Source: Lelliottia nimipressuralis
GTDB taxonomy: Bacteria > Pseudomonadota > Gammaproteobacteria > Enterobacterales > Enterobacteriaceae
NCBI RefSeq assembly: GCF_004402045.1
Contig: NZ_SOMG01000014.1
Coordinates: 186,001 to 250,000, forward strand
Direction of reading: 5' to 3'
Length of the DNA stretch: 64,000 nt
Part shown: piece after piece, positions 8,308 through 16,632 of the stretch
How the letters are laid out: every line of letters begins with the position of its first letter
How positions within the stretch are numbered: the stretch's first letter is position 1
The notes under the pieces: model-generated
The model's database searches: none
What the model saw: the letters and a program-made list of their open reading frames with translations, nothing else
What the model was told of the DNA's origin: nothing
Position numbers and translations under genes: made by a program

Positions 8308-9129
8308 ATGCCGTGTGAAGAACTGGATATCGTCTGGAACAATATTAAAGCCGAAGCCCGGGCGTTGGCCGACTGCGAGCCTATGCTGGCCAGTTTCTAC
8401 CACGCAACGCTACTTAAGCACGAAAATCTCGGCAGCGCGCTGAGCTATATGCTCGCCAACAAGCTGGCTTCCTCGATCATGCCTGCTATCGCTATTCGTG
8501 AAGTGGTGGAAGAGGCTTACGCCGCAGACCCGGAAATGATCGCCTCTGCCGCCTGTGATATCCAGGCCGTGCGCACGCGTGACCCGGCAGTCGACAAATA
8601 TTCTACGCCGCTGCTGTACCTGAAAGGCTTTCACGCCTTACAGGCCTACCGCATCGGCCACTGGTTATGGAACGAGGGCCGCCGCGCGCTGGCGATCTTC
8701 CTGCAAAACCAGGTCTCCGTGACCTTTCAGGTCGACATCCATCCGGCGGCGAAAATCGGCCGCGGGATCATGCTTGACCACGCCACCGGGATTGTTGTCG
8801 GTGAAACGGCGGTCATTGAAGATGACGTGTCTATTCTGCAATCGGTAACGCTGGGCGGTACCGGTAAAACCAGCGGCGATCGCCATCCGAAAATTCGTGA
8901 AGGGGTGATGATTGGCGCGGGGGCCAAAATCCTCGGCAACATCGAAGTAGGACGCGGCGCGAAGATCGGCGCGGGCTCTGTTGTGCTCCAGCCTGTGCCG
9001 CCGCACACTACTGCCGCTGGCGTGCCGGCGCGCATCGTTGGTAAACCCGACAGCGATAAGCCGTCCATGGACATGGATCAGCACTTCAACGGCATCCACC
9101 ATACGTTCGAGTATGGTGACGGCATCTGA
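8308..9129 (+). CDS. cysE: Serine O-acetyltransferase
   Basis: Catalyses serine plus acetyl-CoA to O-acetylserine, the entry step to cysteine. 273 residues: an N-terminal helical hexamer-forming domain, then a left-handed beta-helix of hexapeptide repeats (about 140-245: IHPAAKIGRGIMLDHATGIV onward) containing the catalytic Asp-His (LDHATG). The C-terminus ends in Ile (FEYGDGI), the residue that docks into CysK to form cysteine synthase. In the known family it is feedback-inhibited by cysteine. Confidence 0.98.
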   Translation: MPCEELDIVWNNIKAEARALADCEPMLASFYHATLLKHENLGSALSYMLANKLASSIMPAIAIREVVEEAYAADPEMIASAACDIQAVRTRDPAVDKYSTPLLYLKGFHALQAYRIGHWLWNEGRRALAIFLQNQVSVTFQVDIHPAAKIGRGIMLDHATGIVVGETAVIEDDVSILQSVTLGGTGKTSGDRHPKIREGVMIGAGAKILGNIEVGRGAKIGAGSVVLQPVPPHTTAAGVPARIVGKPDSDKPSMDMDQHFNGIHHTFEYGDGI

Positions 9130-9135
9130 GATTTT

Positions 9136-9167
9136 GCCCGGTGGCGCTGCGCTTACCGGGCCTACCG
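9136..9167. repeat. REP element
   Basis: GCCCGGTGGCGCTGCGCTTACCGGGCCTAC matches the enterobacterial REP pattern: an imperfect palindrome with conserved CCTAC end. It sits between the convergent cysE and trmL genes and overlaps the trmL stop codon. Confidence 0.85.
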
Positions 9168-9632
9168 TAATATGGCGCCCGGGTAACCCAACTGGCGCCA
9201 TGCTTCATAGACCACCACCGACACCGCGTTCGACAGGTTCATGCTGCGGCTGTCCGGCATCATTGGAATACGGATTTTCTGCTCAGCGGGCAGGGCATCC
9301 AGAATAGTGGCTGGCAGGCCGCGCGTTTCCGGACCAAACATCAGATAGTCACCGTCCTGATAGCTCACGGCGCTGTGTGCTGGCGTACCTTTGGTGGTCA
9401 GAGCGAACATGCGCTGTGGCTTTTCGGCTTCCAGAAATGCGGCGTAATCATGATGGCGAACCACGGCGGTAAATTCATGATAATCCAGCCCCGCGCGACG
9501 CAGGCGTTTGTCGTCCCACGTAAAGCCCATCGGCTCAATGATATGCAGGCGAAAACCGGTGTTTGCACACAGGCGGATGATATTGCCGGTATTCGGCGGA
9601 ATTTCTGGTTCGAATAAAACGATGTTAAGCAT
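9162..9632 (-). CDS. trmL: tRNA (cytidine/uridine-2'-O-) methyltransferase TrmL
   Basis: SPOUT-class enzyme that 2'-O-methylates the wobble base 34 of tRNA-Leu isoacceptors using S-adenosylmethionine. 156 residues, beginning [18 protein letters not shown] with the conserved Asn-Thr-Gly, and with the trefoil-knot SAM-binding motifs [11 protein letters not shown] and [17 protein letters not shown] near the C-terminus. Functions as a homodimer in E. coli. Minus strand, convergent with cysE. Confidence 0.97.
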   Translation of the reverse strand: MLNIVLFEPEIPPNTGNIIRLCANTGFRLHIIEPMGFTWDDKRLRRAGLDYHEFTAVVRHHDYAAFLEAEKPQRMFALTTKGTPAHSAVSYQDGDYLMFGPETRGLPATILDALPAEQKIRIPMMPDSRSMNLSNAVSVVVYEAWRQLGYPGAILR

Positions 9633-9677
9633 GCTGCCCCCTTAATTGCGGGGGCAGAATAGCAGAAAAGAGAAGGA

Positions 9678-11018
9678 CTACGCGACGCCGGGTTCCTGCG
9701 AGCGGCTATACAGCATTTTGTAGACAGTTGCCGCAGCAGCCACCAGTGCGGGCACGCTGAGGATCATTAAAATACTGTCTGCCTGCCACTGCATGGAAAG
9801 AAGCTGAGCGCTGGTCATGGTTCCCGCCACGCCGCCAAAGCGGCCGATCCCCTGCATCCAGGCGATGCCCGTCGCACGGCACTCGGTAGGGTAAAAGGTG
9901 GCGGCCAGGGTTTGCATGCCCGATTGCGCGCCGTTCATCGCGATCCCCATCAGGAAGATCAGCCCGCCAAACAGGGCGATATGATTATGCTCCATGCCGA
10001 GCAGCAGGATCAGCCCCATCGTCAGGACAAACCCGCCCGCGACCACTTTGTGCGCTTCCCAGCGGTCCATCATCCAGCCTGCAAGCAGAATGCCTGCGGT
10101 ACCGCCGAAGGTGAACAGCGAAGTCAGCCATGCGGATTCCGCCAGAGCATAACCCATTCCCTGCATCAGCGTCGGCATCCAGCTCAGCAGGACGTAGTAA
10201 ATCACCAGTCCCATAAAATAGGTCACCCACAGCATCAGGGTGCCGGGCAGCCAGGGCATGGAAAACAGCTGCGTCACGCTCCCTTTTTTAGACGTGACTT
10301 TCTCCTCTGCCAGGAAAAAGCGCGTGACGCTCTCCAGCGTGCTGCGGGAGAATCGACTGGCGATACGACGAACCTGCATGACGTCTTTCCCGCGCTGCAC
10401 CAGAAACTTCACCGACTCCGGCAAAAACAGCGCCAGCAGCAGCGTTAGAATCAGCGGAGCAATTGCGCCGGTCAGCAGCACGCTTCGCCAGCCATGGTGA
10501 GGAATAAGCCAGGAAGAGATCGCGCCGCCGCCCGCCGCACCCAGAGGGAAGCCGCAGTACATGGTATTAATCGCCATGGCGCGGCAGCGCTGGGGGGCAA
10601 ACTCGGAGATAAGCGTAATGGCGTTCGGCATGGCGGCACCCAGCCCCAGGCCGGTCAGGAAGCGCCACAGCGTCAGGGTATTCAGACTTTGCGCCCAGGC
10701 TGTCCCCAGGCTCGCGAGGCCGAAGAACAGGCAGGAGAAAACCAGCACGCGCTTGCGTCCCACCCGGTCCGATACCGGACCTGCGATCAGCGCACCCAGC
10801 GACAGCCCCAACAGCGCAGCGCTCAGTACCGGACCCAGATCCTGTTTATGTATCCCCCATTCTGCCGACAGCGTAGGCGCGATGTAGCCCATCGCCGCTG
10901 TATCAAAACCATCGATCGCCAGAACGAGAAAGCCCAGCACGATGAGAAGCCAGTGAAACCGTGAAAAGGGACTGTCGTCGATTACCTGCTGAATATCCAC
11001 CTTACCTGAATACGTCAT
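9678..11018 (-). CDS. MFS transporter, aromatic acid:H+ symporter family (MhpT/PcaK-like)
   Basis: 446-residue inner-membrane carrier with about 12 helices. The first helix carries FLVLAIDGFDTAAMGYIAP, the Asp-Gly-Phe-Asp signature of the aromatic acid:H+ symporter group (MhpT, PcaK), and the MFS loop motif GPVSDRVGRKRV is present. It probably imports a hydroxyphenylpropionate-type or other aromatic acid; no catabolic genes are adjacent, so the substrate is open. Start at 11018 (MTYSGKV) is preceded by GGAGGGGAG; a longer frame exists but has no good site. E. coli K-12 has no gene here between trmL and lldD, so this is an insertion. Confidence 0.85.
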   Translation of the reverse strand: MTYSGKVDIQQVIDDSPFSRFHWLLIVLGFLVLAIDGFDTAAMGYIAPTLSAEWGIHKQDLGPVLSAALLGLSLGALIAGPVSDRVGRKRVLVFSCLFFGLASLGTAWAQSLNTLTLWRFLTGLGLGAAMPNAITLISEFAPQRCRAMAINTMYCGFPLGAAGGGAISSWLIPHHGWRSVLLTGAIAPLILTLLLALFLPESVKFLVQRGKDVMQVRRIASRFSRSTLESVTRFFLAEEKVTSKKGSVTQLFSMPWLPGTLMLWVTYFMGLVIYYVLLSWMPTLMQGMGYALAESAWLTSLFTFGGTAGILLAGWMMDRWEAHKVVAGGFVLTMGLILLLGMEHNHIALFGGLIFLMGIAMNGAQSGMQTLAATFYPTECRATGIAWMQGIGRFGGVAGTMTSAQLLSMQWQADSILMILSVPALVAAAATVYKMLYSRSQEPGVA

Positions 11019-11140
11019 GCGCTCCCCTCCAATCTGATGTTGTTTTTGTGTTCTTGTATTTGCTTGTCTATACAATTGCGGACGGCAGGTGGATGTCAAA
11101 TTTTCTTATCCAATATGTTATCTGGATGTTATTTTTGGCA

Positions 11141-11170
11141 TAAAAAAGCGCCCGATGGGGAATCGGGCGC
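11141..11170 (-). terminator. Rho-independent terminator after lldD
   Basis: On the minus strand GCGCCCGAT-TCCCC-ATCGGGCGC is followed by TTTTTTA. A perfect 9-bp GC-rich stem with T-run, just past the lldD stop. Confidence 0.93.
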
Positions 11171-11200
11171 GTGAAAAAGAGGTGTTAACGGTGGGACAAT

Positions 11201-12388
11201 TCAGGCCGCGTTACCCTGTGCAAGCGGAGCCAGCGCCGCCGGTAACTGACTTAATTCCTGCACCAGAGAGTCTTTGCTGATTTCACCGATCGTTTTCGCA
11301 CCGGTCAGCGTCATCGCGACCTTCATCTCTTTTTCGATCAGGTTAAGTAGATTTGCCACGCCTGCCTGGCCCGCCGTCGCCAGCGCATACAGATACGCCC
11401 GGCCCAGCAGTACGCTGTCCGCGCCGAGTGCAATCATGCGCACCACATCAAGCCCGTTACGAATGCCGCTGTCGGCGAGAATAGCGATATCGCCTTTTAC
11501 CGCATCAGCAATTGCCGGAAGGGCGCGTGCGGAAGAGAGTACCCCGTCAAGCTGGCGTCCGCCGTGGTTAGAAACCACAATCCCGTCTGCCCCAAAGCGT
11601 ACCGCGTCGCGGGCATCTTCCGGGTCGAGGATCCCTTTGATCACCATCGGGCCGTCCCAGAATTCGCGGATCCACTCCAGGTCTTTCCACGAGATGGACG
11701 GATCGAAGTTGTTTGCCAGCCAGCCGATGTAATCTTCAAGCCCGGTAGGTTTCCCGAGGTAAGCCGAGATGTTCCCGAGATCGTGAGGACGACCGTTCAG
11801 GCCGACATCCCAGGCCCACTGCGGGTGGGTCATTGCCTGCCAGTAACGACGCAGGGCGGCATTCGGGCCGCTCATGCCGGAGTGCGCATCGCGGTAGCGC
11901 GCGCCGGGTGTCGGCATATCGACGGTAAAGACCAGCGTGGAGCAGCCCGCCGCTTTGGCGCGCTCCAGCGCGTTGCGCATAAAGCCGCGGTCGCGCAGGA
12001 CGTACAGCTGGAACCACATTGGGCGCTTGATGGTCGGGGCGACCTCTTCGATCGGGCAGACGGACACGGTAGAGAGGGTAAACGGAATGCCTTTGGCATC
12101 CGCCGCTGCGGCCGCCTGGACTTCGCCCCGGCGGGCGTACATGCCGCACAGACCAACGGGCGCAAGGGCCACGGGCATGGAGAGCGTCTCGTTAAACAGT
12201 TTTGTCTCAAGGCTCAGATCGGACATATTCTTCAGCACGCGCTGGCGCAGCGCCACCTCAGACAGGTCTTCCACATTGCGGCGCAGGGTGTATTCGGCAT
12301 ACGCACCACCGTCGATATAGTGGAACAGGAACGGCGGCAAAATGCGCTGCGCCGCGGCGCGATAGTCACTGGCTGCTGAAATGATCAT
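11201..12388 (-). CDS. lldD: Quinone-dependent L-lactate dehydrogenase
   Basis: FMN flavoprotein of the inner-membrane face oxidising L-lactate to pyruvate and passing electrons to quinone. 395 residues forming the FMN-dependent alpha-hydroxy-acid dehydrogenase barrel, with [14 protein letters not shown] carrying the catalytic His-Gly-Gly-Arg, and [20 protein letters not shown] binding FMN phosphate. Last gene of lldPRD; its start overlaps the lldR stop by four bases. Confidence 0.98.
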   Translation of the reverse strand: MIISAASDYRAAAQRILPPFLFHYIDGGAYAEYTLRRNVEDLSEVALRQRVLKNMSDLSLETKLFNETLSMPVALAPVGLCGMYARRGEVQAAAAADAKGIPFTLSTVSVCPIEEVAPTIKRPMWFQLYVLRDRGFMRNALERAKAAGCSTLVFTVDMPTPGARYRDAHSGMSGPNAALRRYWQAMTHPQWAWDVGLNGRPHDLGNISAYLGKPTGLEDYIGWLANNFDPSISWKDLEWIREFWDGPMVIKGILDPEDARDAVRFGADGIVVSNHGGRQLDGVLSSARALPAIADAVKGDIAILADSGIRNGLDVVRMIALGADSVLLGRAYLYALATAGQAGVANLLNLIEKEMKVAMTLTGAKTIGEISKDSLVQELSQLPAALAPLAQGNAA

Positions 12389-13158
12389 GCTTTGTTCTCC
12401 CTGGAAATATCACTGTCGCCAGGCAGGCGGGTAATACGCGCCTGTCGGGCCTGGTCTTCATCGAATCGTTTAATCGTGGTGTGCACGAAGCCCAGATGCG
12501 CCATCATCGCTTTGCGCGCGGCCTCGGCATCACCCGCCAGAATGGCGTTGAGCACCGCCTCGTGCTGTTCTGTGAGCCGGGCAAACACCAGCGGAACCAG
12601 ATACATGCGCTGGCGGCTCTGCTTCACGGAGGATTGCAGCAGGTCGAAGAATCCGCGCATGGTCTGGAGCAGGACCACGTTGTGCGACGCCTCGGCAATC
12701 GCCAGGTGAAAGCGCACGTCCGCCTGGGAGGCGATATCCGGGTTGCTGCTTTGCGTGGCCTCAAAGCAGACGATGAGCTTCTCTTTGTCGGCGTCGGTTG
12801 CCCGCATGGCCGCGTGCCAGGCGGTACTGGTTTCGATGGCGTGACGCGCTTCAAGGATATCGAAGCTGTAGTCCGGATCGTTTTCCATCAGCGTTTTCAG
12901 CGGCTGAACGATGTTTTGCTCGGACCAGTCGTCATGCTGCCAGCGCACAAAGGTGCCGCCGCCGCGACGGCTCACCAGTACCCCTTCGCTGACCAGCGTG
13001 GCCAGCGCTTCACGCAATGAGTTACGTGATACGCCAAGCTGGGCAGCGAGCTGGCGTTCGGCGGGCAATTTCATGCCCGCTTCCAGCTGTTGTTCTTCAA
13101 TCAGCGCCCGCACGCGAGAGGCAATCTCGTCGGACAGGCGTCTGGGCATCACTATCAT
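12385..13158 (-). CDS. lldR: L-lactate-responsive GntR/FadR-family regulator LldR
   Basis: 257 residues: an N-terminal GntR winged helix (about 5-75; [20 protein letters not shown] helix-turn-helix, RRGGGTFV wing) and a C-terminal FadR-type (FCD) helical effector domain with His residues placed for metal/lactate binding. Controls lldPRD by binding two operators upstream of lldP. Overlaps lldP and lldD by four bases at each end, so the three genes are translationally coupled. Confidence 0.96.
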   Translation of the reverse strand: MIVMPRRLSDEIASRVRALIEEQQLEAGMKLPAERQLAAQLGVSRNSLREALATLVSEGVLVSRRGGGTFVRWQHDDWSEQNIVQPLKTLMENDPDYSFDILEARHAIETSTAWHAAMRATDADKEKLIVCFEATQSSNPDIASQADVRFHLAIAEASHNVVLLQTMRGFFDLLQSSVKQSRQRMYLVPLVFARLTEQHEAVLNAILAGDAEAARKAMMAHLGFVHTTIKRFDEDQARQARITRLPGDSDISRENKA

Positions 13159-14810
13159 GGGATCATCCAGGTTAAGACATAGGCCTGCAGGGTGGTGATC
13201 ACCCCAACCATGCAGGTGAATATCAGGCTGTGTTTCACGGTAAAGCGGAACAGATCCGACTCTTTACCGACCAGACCTACCGCCGCACAGGCAATGGCGA
13301 TGGATTGCGGCGAAATCATCTTGCCGGTCACGCCGCCGGTCGTGTTAGCCGCCACGAGCAGCACATCTGATACGCCGATTTGCTGTGCGGCTGTAGCCTG
13401 CAGGGCGGCAAACAGGGCGTTAGACGAGGTATCTGACCCGGTCAGGAACACCCCCAGCCAGCCGAGGAACGGCGAGAAGAAGGTGAAGGCGTGACTGGTA
13501 TGGGCCAGCGCCAGTGCCAGGGTCGATGACAGGCCGGAGTAGTTCGAGATAAACGCGAACGCCAGCACCATGCCGATGGAGTAAATCGGCAGCATCAGCT
13601 CTTTAATGGTCGCCGCAAAGGTCTGCACCGCGGCTGCAGGCTTCATGCGCAGCCACACCACGGAAAGGAGTGCGGCAAACAGGATGGCGGTACCGGTGGC
13701 AGAGAACCAGTCAAATTTATAGACCGCGGCATACGGCGTGGTGGCGTGCACCACCGGCGGCATACGAGCGACCATCTTGTCGAGGAACGGCACAGAGATA
13801 TTAATCACCATGTCGTACAGCGCGCCGCCCGGGGCGAACAGGGCTTTAAACGGCGGGATGCTCCACAGCGTGACCGTTGCGGTCAGGAACAGGAACGGCG
13901 ACCAGGCGCGTACCACCTGGCCTGCGGTATAGCCCGTACGCGCCAGGGTTTGATCCACCTGCGAAGCACCCATATCGGCGAAGCGGAAAATACGTACCGG
14001 CTGCCAGCGTTTCAGGAACAGGGTCAGACAGACCAGAGAGACCAGCGAAGAGATAATGTCCGGCAGCTCCGGGCCGAGGAAGTTCGAGCTGAGGTACTGC
14101 GCGATAGCGAACGAACCGCCCGCCACCATTACCGCAGGCCAGGTCTCTTTCACGCCGCGCCAGCCGTCCATAATCGCCATGATCCAGAACAGGACGATAA
14201 TGGTCAGGAATGGCAGCTGGCGGCCAACCATCTGACCAATCTCAAAGCTGTCCAGCCCGGTCACCTGGCCTGCGACCAGAATCGGAATACCCATCGCGCC
14301 AAACGCTACAGGCGCGGTGTTCACAATCAGACACAGGCCCGCGGCATACAGCGGGTTAAAGCCCAGGCCAACCAGCAGCGCAGCGGTGATCGCCACCGGC
14401 GCGCCAAAACCTGCCGCCCCTTCCAGAAACGCTCCGAAGGAGAAGCCGACAATCAGCATCTGCAGGCGCTGGTCCGGCGTGATGGAGAGAATCGACGAGC
14501 GGATAATGTCGAACTGCCCGGTTTTCACCGAGATTTTATAGACAAACACCGCCGCGATGATGATCCACGCAATCGGCCACAGGCCGTAGAAGAAACCATA
14601 AACGACAGAGGCCAGCGCGCGTTCGACCGGCATTTTGTAGAAGAACAGCGCCACCATCAGGGCGATGGCAACGGTATATGTCGCGGCGAGGTAGCCCTTC
14701 AGCTTGAGCTTAATCAGCGCAAAGAAGAAGAACAGGATCGGAAGCGATGCGATCAGGCTCGAGAGCCAGATATTGCCGGCCGGGTCGTAGTTTTGTTGCC
14801 AGAGGCTCAT
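13155..14810 (-). CDS. lldP: L-lactate permease
   Basis: 551-residue inner-membrane lactate:H+ symporter of the LctP family, about 12-14 helices. Family signatures include [20 protein letters not shown] and the C-terminal region [20 protein letters not shown]. It starts [19 protein letters not shown] with GGAGA upstream. First gene of the operon. Confidence 0.97.
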   Translation of the reverse strand: MSLWQQNYDPAGNIWLSSLIASLPILFFFFALIKLKLKGYLAATYTVAIALMVALFFYKMPVERALASVVYGFFYGLWPIAWIIIAAVFVYKISVKTGQFDIIRSSILSITPDQRLQMLIVGFSFGAFLEGAAGFGAPVAITAALLVGLGFNPLYAAGLCLIVNTAPVAFGAMGIPILVAGQVTGLDSFEIGQMVGRQLPFLTIIVLFWIMAIMDGWRGVKETWPAVMVAGGSFAIAQYLSSNFLGPELPDIISSLVSLVCLTLFLKRWQPVRIFRFADMGASQVDQTLARTGYTAGQVVRAWSPFLFLTATVTLWSIPPFKALFAPGGALYDMVINISVPFLDKMVARMPPVVHATTPYAAVYKFDWFSATGTAILFAALLSVVWLRMKPAAAVQTFAATIKELMLPIYSIGMVLAFAFISNYSGLSSTLALALAHTSHAFTFFSPFLGWLGVFLTGSDTSSNALFAALQATAAQQIGVSDVLLVAANTTGGVTGKMISPQSIAIACAAVGLVGKESDLFRFTVKHSLIFTCMVGVITTLQAYVLTWMIP

Positions 14811-14887
14811 GCAGGTCTCCTGGGGACCAGACAGCCTGCGCTGCGGGCGAGTCTCCGCTCATCTCTGCGTCACAGCCTGTGTAAAAG

Positions 14888-14898
14888 TGGTCCTGCCA
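14888..14898. promoter_or_regulatory. LldR-type operator O2 (lldP-proximal)
   Basis: TGGTCCTGCCA matches the FadR/LldR-type palindrome TNGT-NNN-ACNA with one deviation (G for A). Its centre is 124 bp from the second site. Confidence 0.6.
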
Positions 14899-15009
14899 AT
14901 GTTGTGTTGTAGGGTTAATGACAATAAATGGTTAACTAAATGTTGAATGTCGGCAATGGTTTTGTGATGTAAACGATGGTTTTGTGAATCATGGGGATTT
15001 TTTTCGTCT

Positions 15010-15024
15010 ATTGGTAGGACCAAT
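15010..15024. promoter_or_regulatory. LldR-type operator O1 (distal)
   Basis: ATTGGTAGGACCAAT is a perfect palindrome with a 3-base centre and fits TNGT-NNN-ACNA exactly. The paired spacing resembles the two-operator looping arrangement described for E. coli lldPRD. Confidence 0.75.
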
Positions 15025-15252
15025 ATCAGGATGGCATGTTTTCGTAGTGCGATTTTTTTAACATTTAGGTATTGATAGTTTCACTTATGCTGATAAACGT
15101 TCACCCGGCACAGCCTCCATAAAAACTATTTTTGAATCGTTTAGGAAACTTCTTTCCGAAAGACCTATTCTGCTTAAAAGGCGAAATTTCTATTTTGTGA
15201 TGAGAGCGAACTGCTTCCAGGCATCTTCCCGGTATTTAGATAGGTTAACGAT

Positions 15253-15948
15253 ATGTTTTCTTGGAAACGTTTACGCAACGGAGCACTGCTGGTTATAGCG
15301 GTGCTGCTGCCGTTTTTTAACGCCAGAGCGGCGCTGGTGCTGAGTGGAACAAGGGTTATATTTCCGGCAAGCGAAAACCAGGTGTCAATAAAAGTTGATA
15401 ACCCGACAGACAATGATTATTTAATGCAGAGCTGGGTGGAAGATGGCGCAGGTAAACCGCAGCAAGATATTTTGGTTGAGCCGCCTGTCGCACAAATAAA
15501 AGCTAATCATAAAGTTGAGTTAAGATTTAGCCTGGTCGACCCAGCTTTAAAAAATAATAAAAGTGAGCAACTCTTCTGGCTCAACGTGAAAGAGATCCCT
15601 CGTGTTGATGCCAACTCTTCGAGTTCTGAACTGTTATTGGCGATGCAAACAAAGATAAAAGTATTTTATCGCCCTGCAGGTATTGAACCTGAATCTGGCG
15701 ACGCATGGAAAAAATTAACGTGGCGGCGCGCGGGTAAAAACATTGAGGTAAATAATCCGACCCCTTATTTTATCACCATTGATCACGCGATGATTGATGG
15801 TCATACAAAGATTGACGTCGATATGATTTCTCCCTTTTCAACAAAAGCTGTGCAGCTGCAAGGTATGGCAAAAGTTAATTCTATCTCCTGGAACGCTATC
15901 AGCGATTTTGGTGACGTAACAGAGATGGCTTCATCACAAATTCGATGA
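15253..15948 (+). CDS. Periplasmic fimbrial chaperone (PapD-like)
   Basis: 231 residues with a 26-residue signal peptide ending FFNARA. The mature protein has two Ig-like domains: ALVLSGTRVIFPASENQVSI with the conserved Arg used to grip subunit C-termini, VDNPTDNDYLMQSWVED, and LFWLNVKEIPR, the boundary to the G1 donor strand. It caps and folds pilin subunits and delivers them to the usher. First gene of a four-gene operon (chaperone, pilin, usher, adhesin); 26 bases separate it from the pilin gene. Short-loop (FGS-type) chaperone by eye. Confidence 0.93.
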   Translation: MFSWKRLRNGALLVIAVLLPFFNARAALVLSGTRVIFPASENQVSIKVDNPTDNDYLMQSWVEDGAGKPQQDILVEPPVAQIKANHKVELRFSLVDPALKNNKSEQLFWLNVKEIPRVDANSSSSELLLAMQTKIKVFYRPAGIEPESGDAWKKLTWRRAGKNIEVNNPTPYFITIDHAMIDGHTKIDVDMISPFSTKAVQLQGMAKVNSISWNAISDFGDVTEMASSQIR

Positions 15949-15974
15949 GTTCTTTATAAAAAAGTGGATATATA

Positions 15975-16550
15975 ATGAAAAAATTGACTTCTTTGGCAAT
16001 GGCGTTTGCTCTCACTGGTGTTGCCGGTTCTGCTTTTGCAGGCACGTCGACAGACAACGCCAATGCGACAGCTCTGCACGCTTCAACTACCGTTCATTTT
16101 AACGGGTTAGTTGAAGAACCGACGTGTTCTTTTAAAGGTAAATCGATGAAGGTGGTGCTGCCTGTGGTGAGTACTGCGGCATTTGATAAACTGGCAGAGG
16201 GACAGCCAGCATTAAATACGCAAAAGAAAGATTTTTCTCTCCATATTTCATGTGCAGATCAATTTCAAGCCAGCAGGATGCATATGAAAATTACGGGGCA
16301 AGGAGAGAACAATATTCTTGAAAATACCCACGGTACAGCGAAAGGAATGGGGCTGCAGATCTTTAGCGGCGACGGAAATACCGTCCTGCCAATCGGGCAA
16401 GAGCTAAATAGCGATACTGCAGGCCTCACTAACGCCTTCCTGAACAATGATAATACACTTCAACTTAGCACGAAATACGTTCGTGCATCGGGCGATGTTA
16501 CTGGTGGTAAACTCGCTACCGATGCTGTATTTGAAATATATTATAAATAA
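15975..16550 (+). CDS. Major fimbrial subunit
   Basis: 191 residues with a 22-residue signal peptide (MKKLTSLAMAFALTGVAGSAFA). The mature N-terminus TDNANATALHASTTVHFNG has the alternating hydrophobic pattern of a donor strand. Two Cys (EEPTCSF and HISCADQ) form the pilin disulfide. The C-terminus ends in the chaperone-recognised pattern of alternating hydrophobics before the last aromatic (AVFEIYYK). Its position before a hairpin and its abundance-type signal peptide suggest it is the shaft subunit. Confidence 0.9.
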   Translation: MKKLTSLAMAFALTGVAGSAFAGTSTDNANATALHASTTVHFNGLVEEPTCSFKGKSMKVVLPVVSTAAFDKLAEGQPALNTQKKDFSLHISCADQFQASRMHMKITGQGENNILENTHGTAKGMGLQIFSGDGNTVLPIGQELNSDTAGLTNAFLNNDNTLQLSTKYVRASGDVTGGKLATDAVFEIYYK

Positions 16551-16559
16551 ACGGATGGC

Positions 16560-16581
16560 CCCTGCCACGTAAGCGGCAGGG
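16560..16581 (+). terminator. Intra-operon hairpin after the pilin gene
   Basis: CCCTGCC-ACGTAAGC-GGCAGGG followed by TTATTT. A 7-bp GC-rich stem in the 82-base gap between pilin and usher genes, a typical place for partial termination or mRNA processing that keeps pilin expression above usher expression. Confidence 0.65.
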
Positions 16582-16632
16582 TTATTTGCTGCTCTTCTGT
16601 ACCTGATTAATATTTAAGCTGAACAGCATCAC

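Larger units (their letters stand above)
14811..15252. promoter_or_regulatory. Divergent control region between lldP and the fimbrial operon
   Basis: A 442-base interval without a gene. The lldP side holds two LldR-type operators and an AT-rich GGTTAACTAAATG stretch (about 14929) resembling an ArcA box, in keeping with the known ArcA repression of lld in E. coli. From about 15030 to 15252 the sequence is AT-rich and should hold the fimbrial promoter. I see no invertible repeats flanking it and no clear sigma-70 boxes. Confidence 0.6.

Noticed and set aside
13746-14912. 388-codon open frame on the plus strand
   Set aside because: It is antisense to lldP, rich in Arg, Gln and His, with no family resemblance. 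It is a shadow of a GC-rich gene.
15030-15252. Invertible promoter of the type 1 fimbrial kind
   Set aside because: No inverted repeats flank the AT-rich leader and no recombinase gene is nearby.
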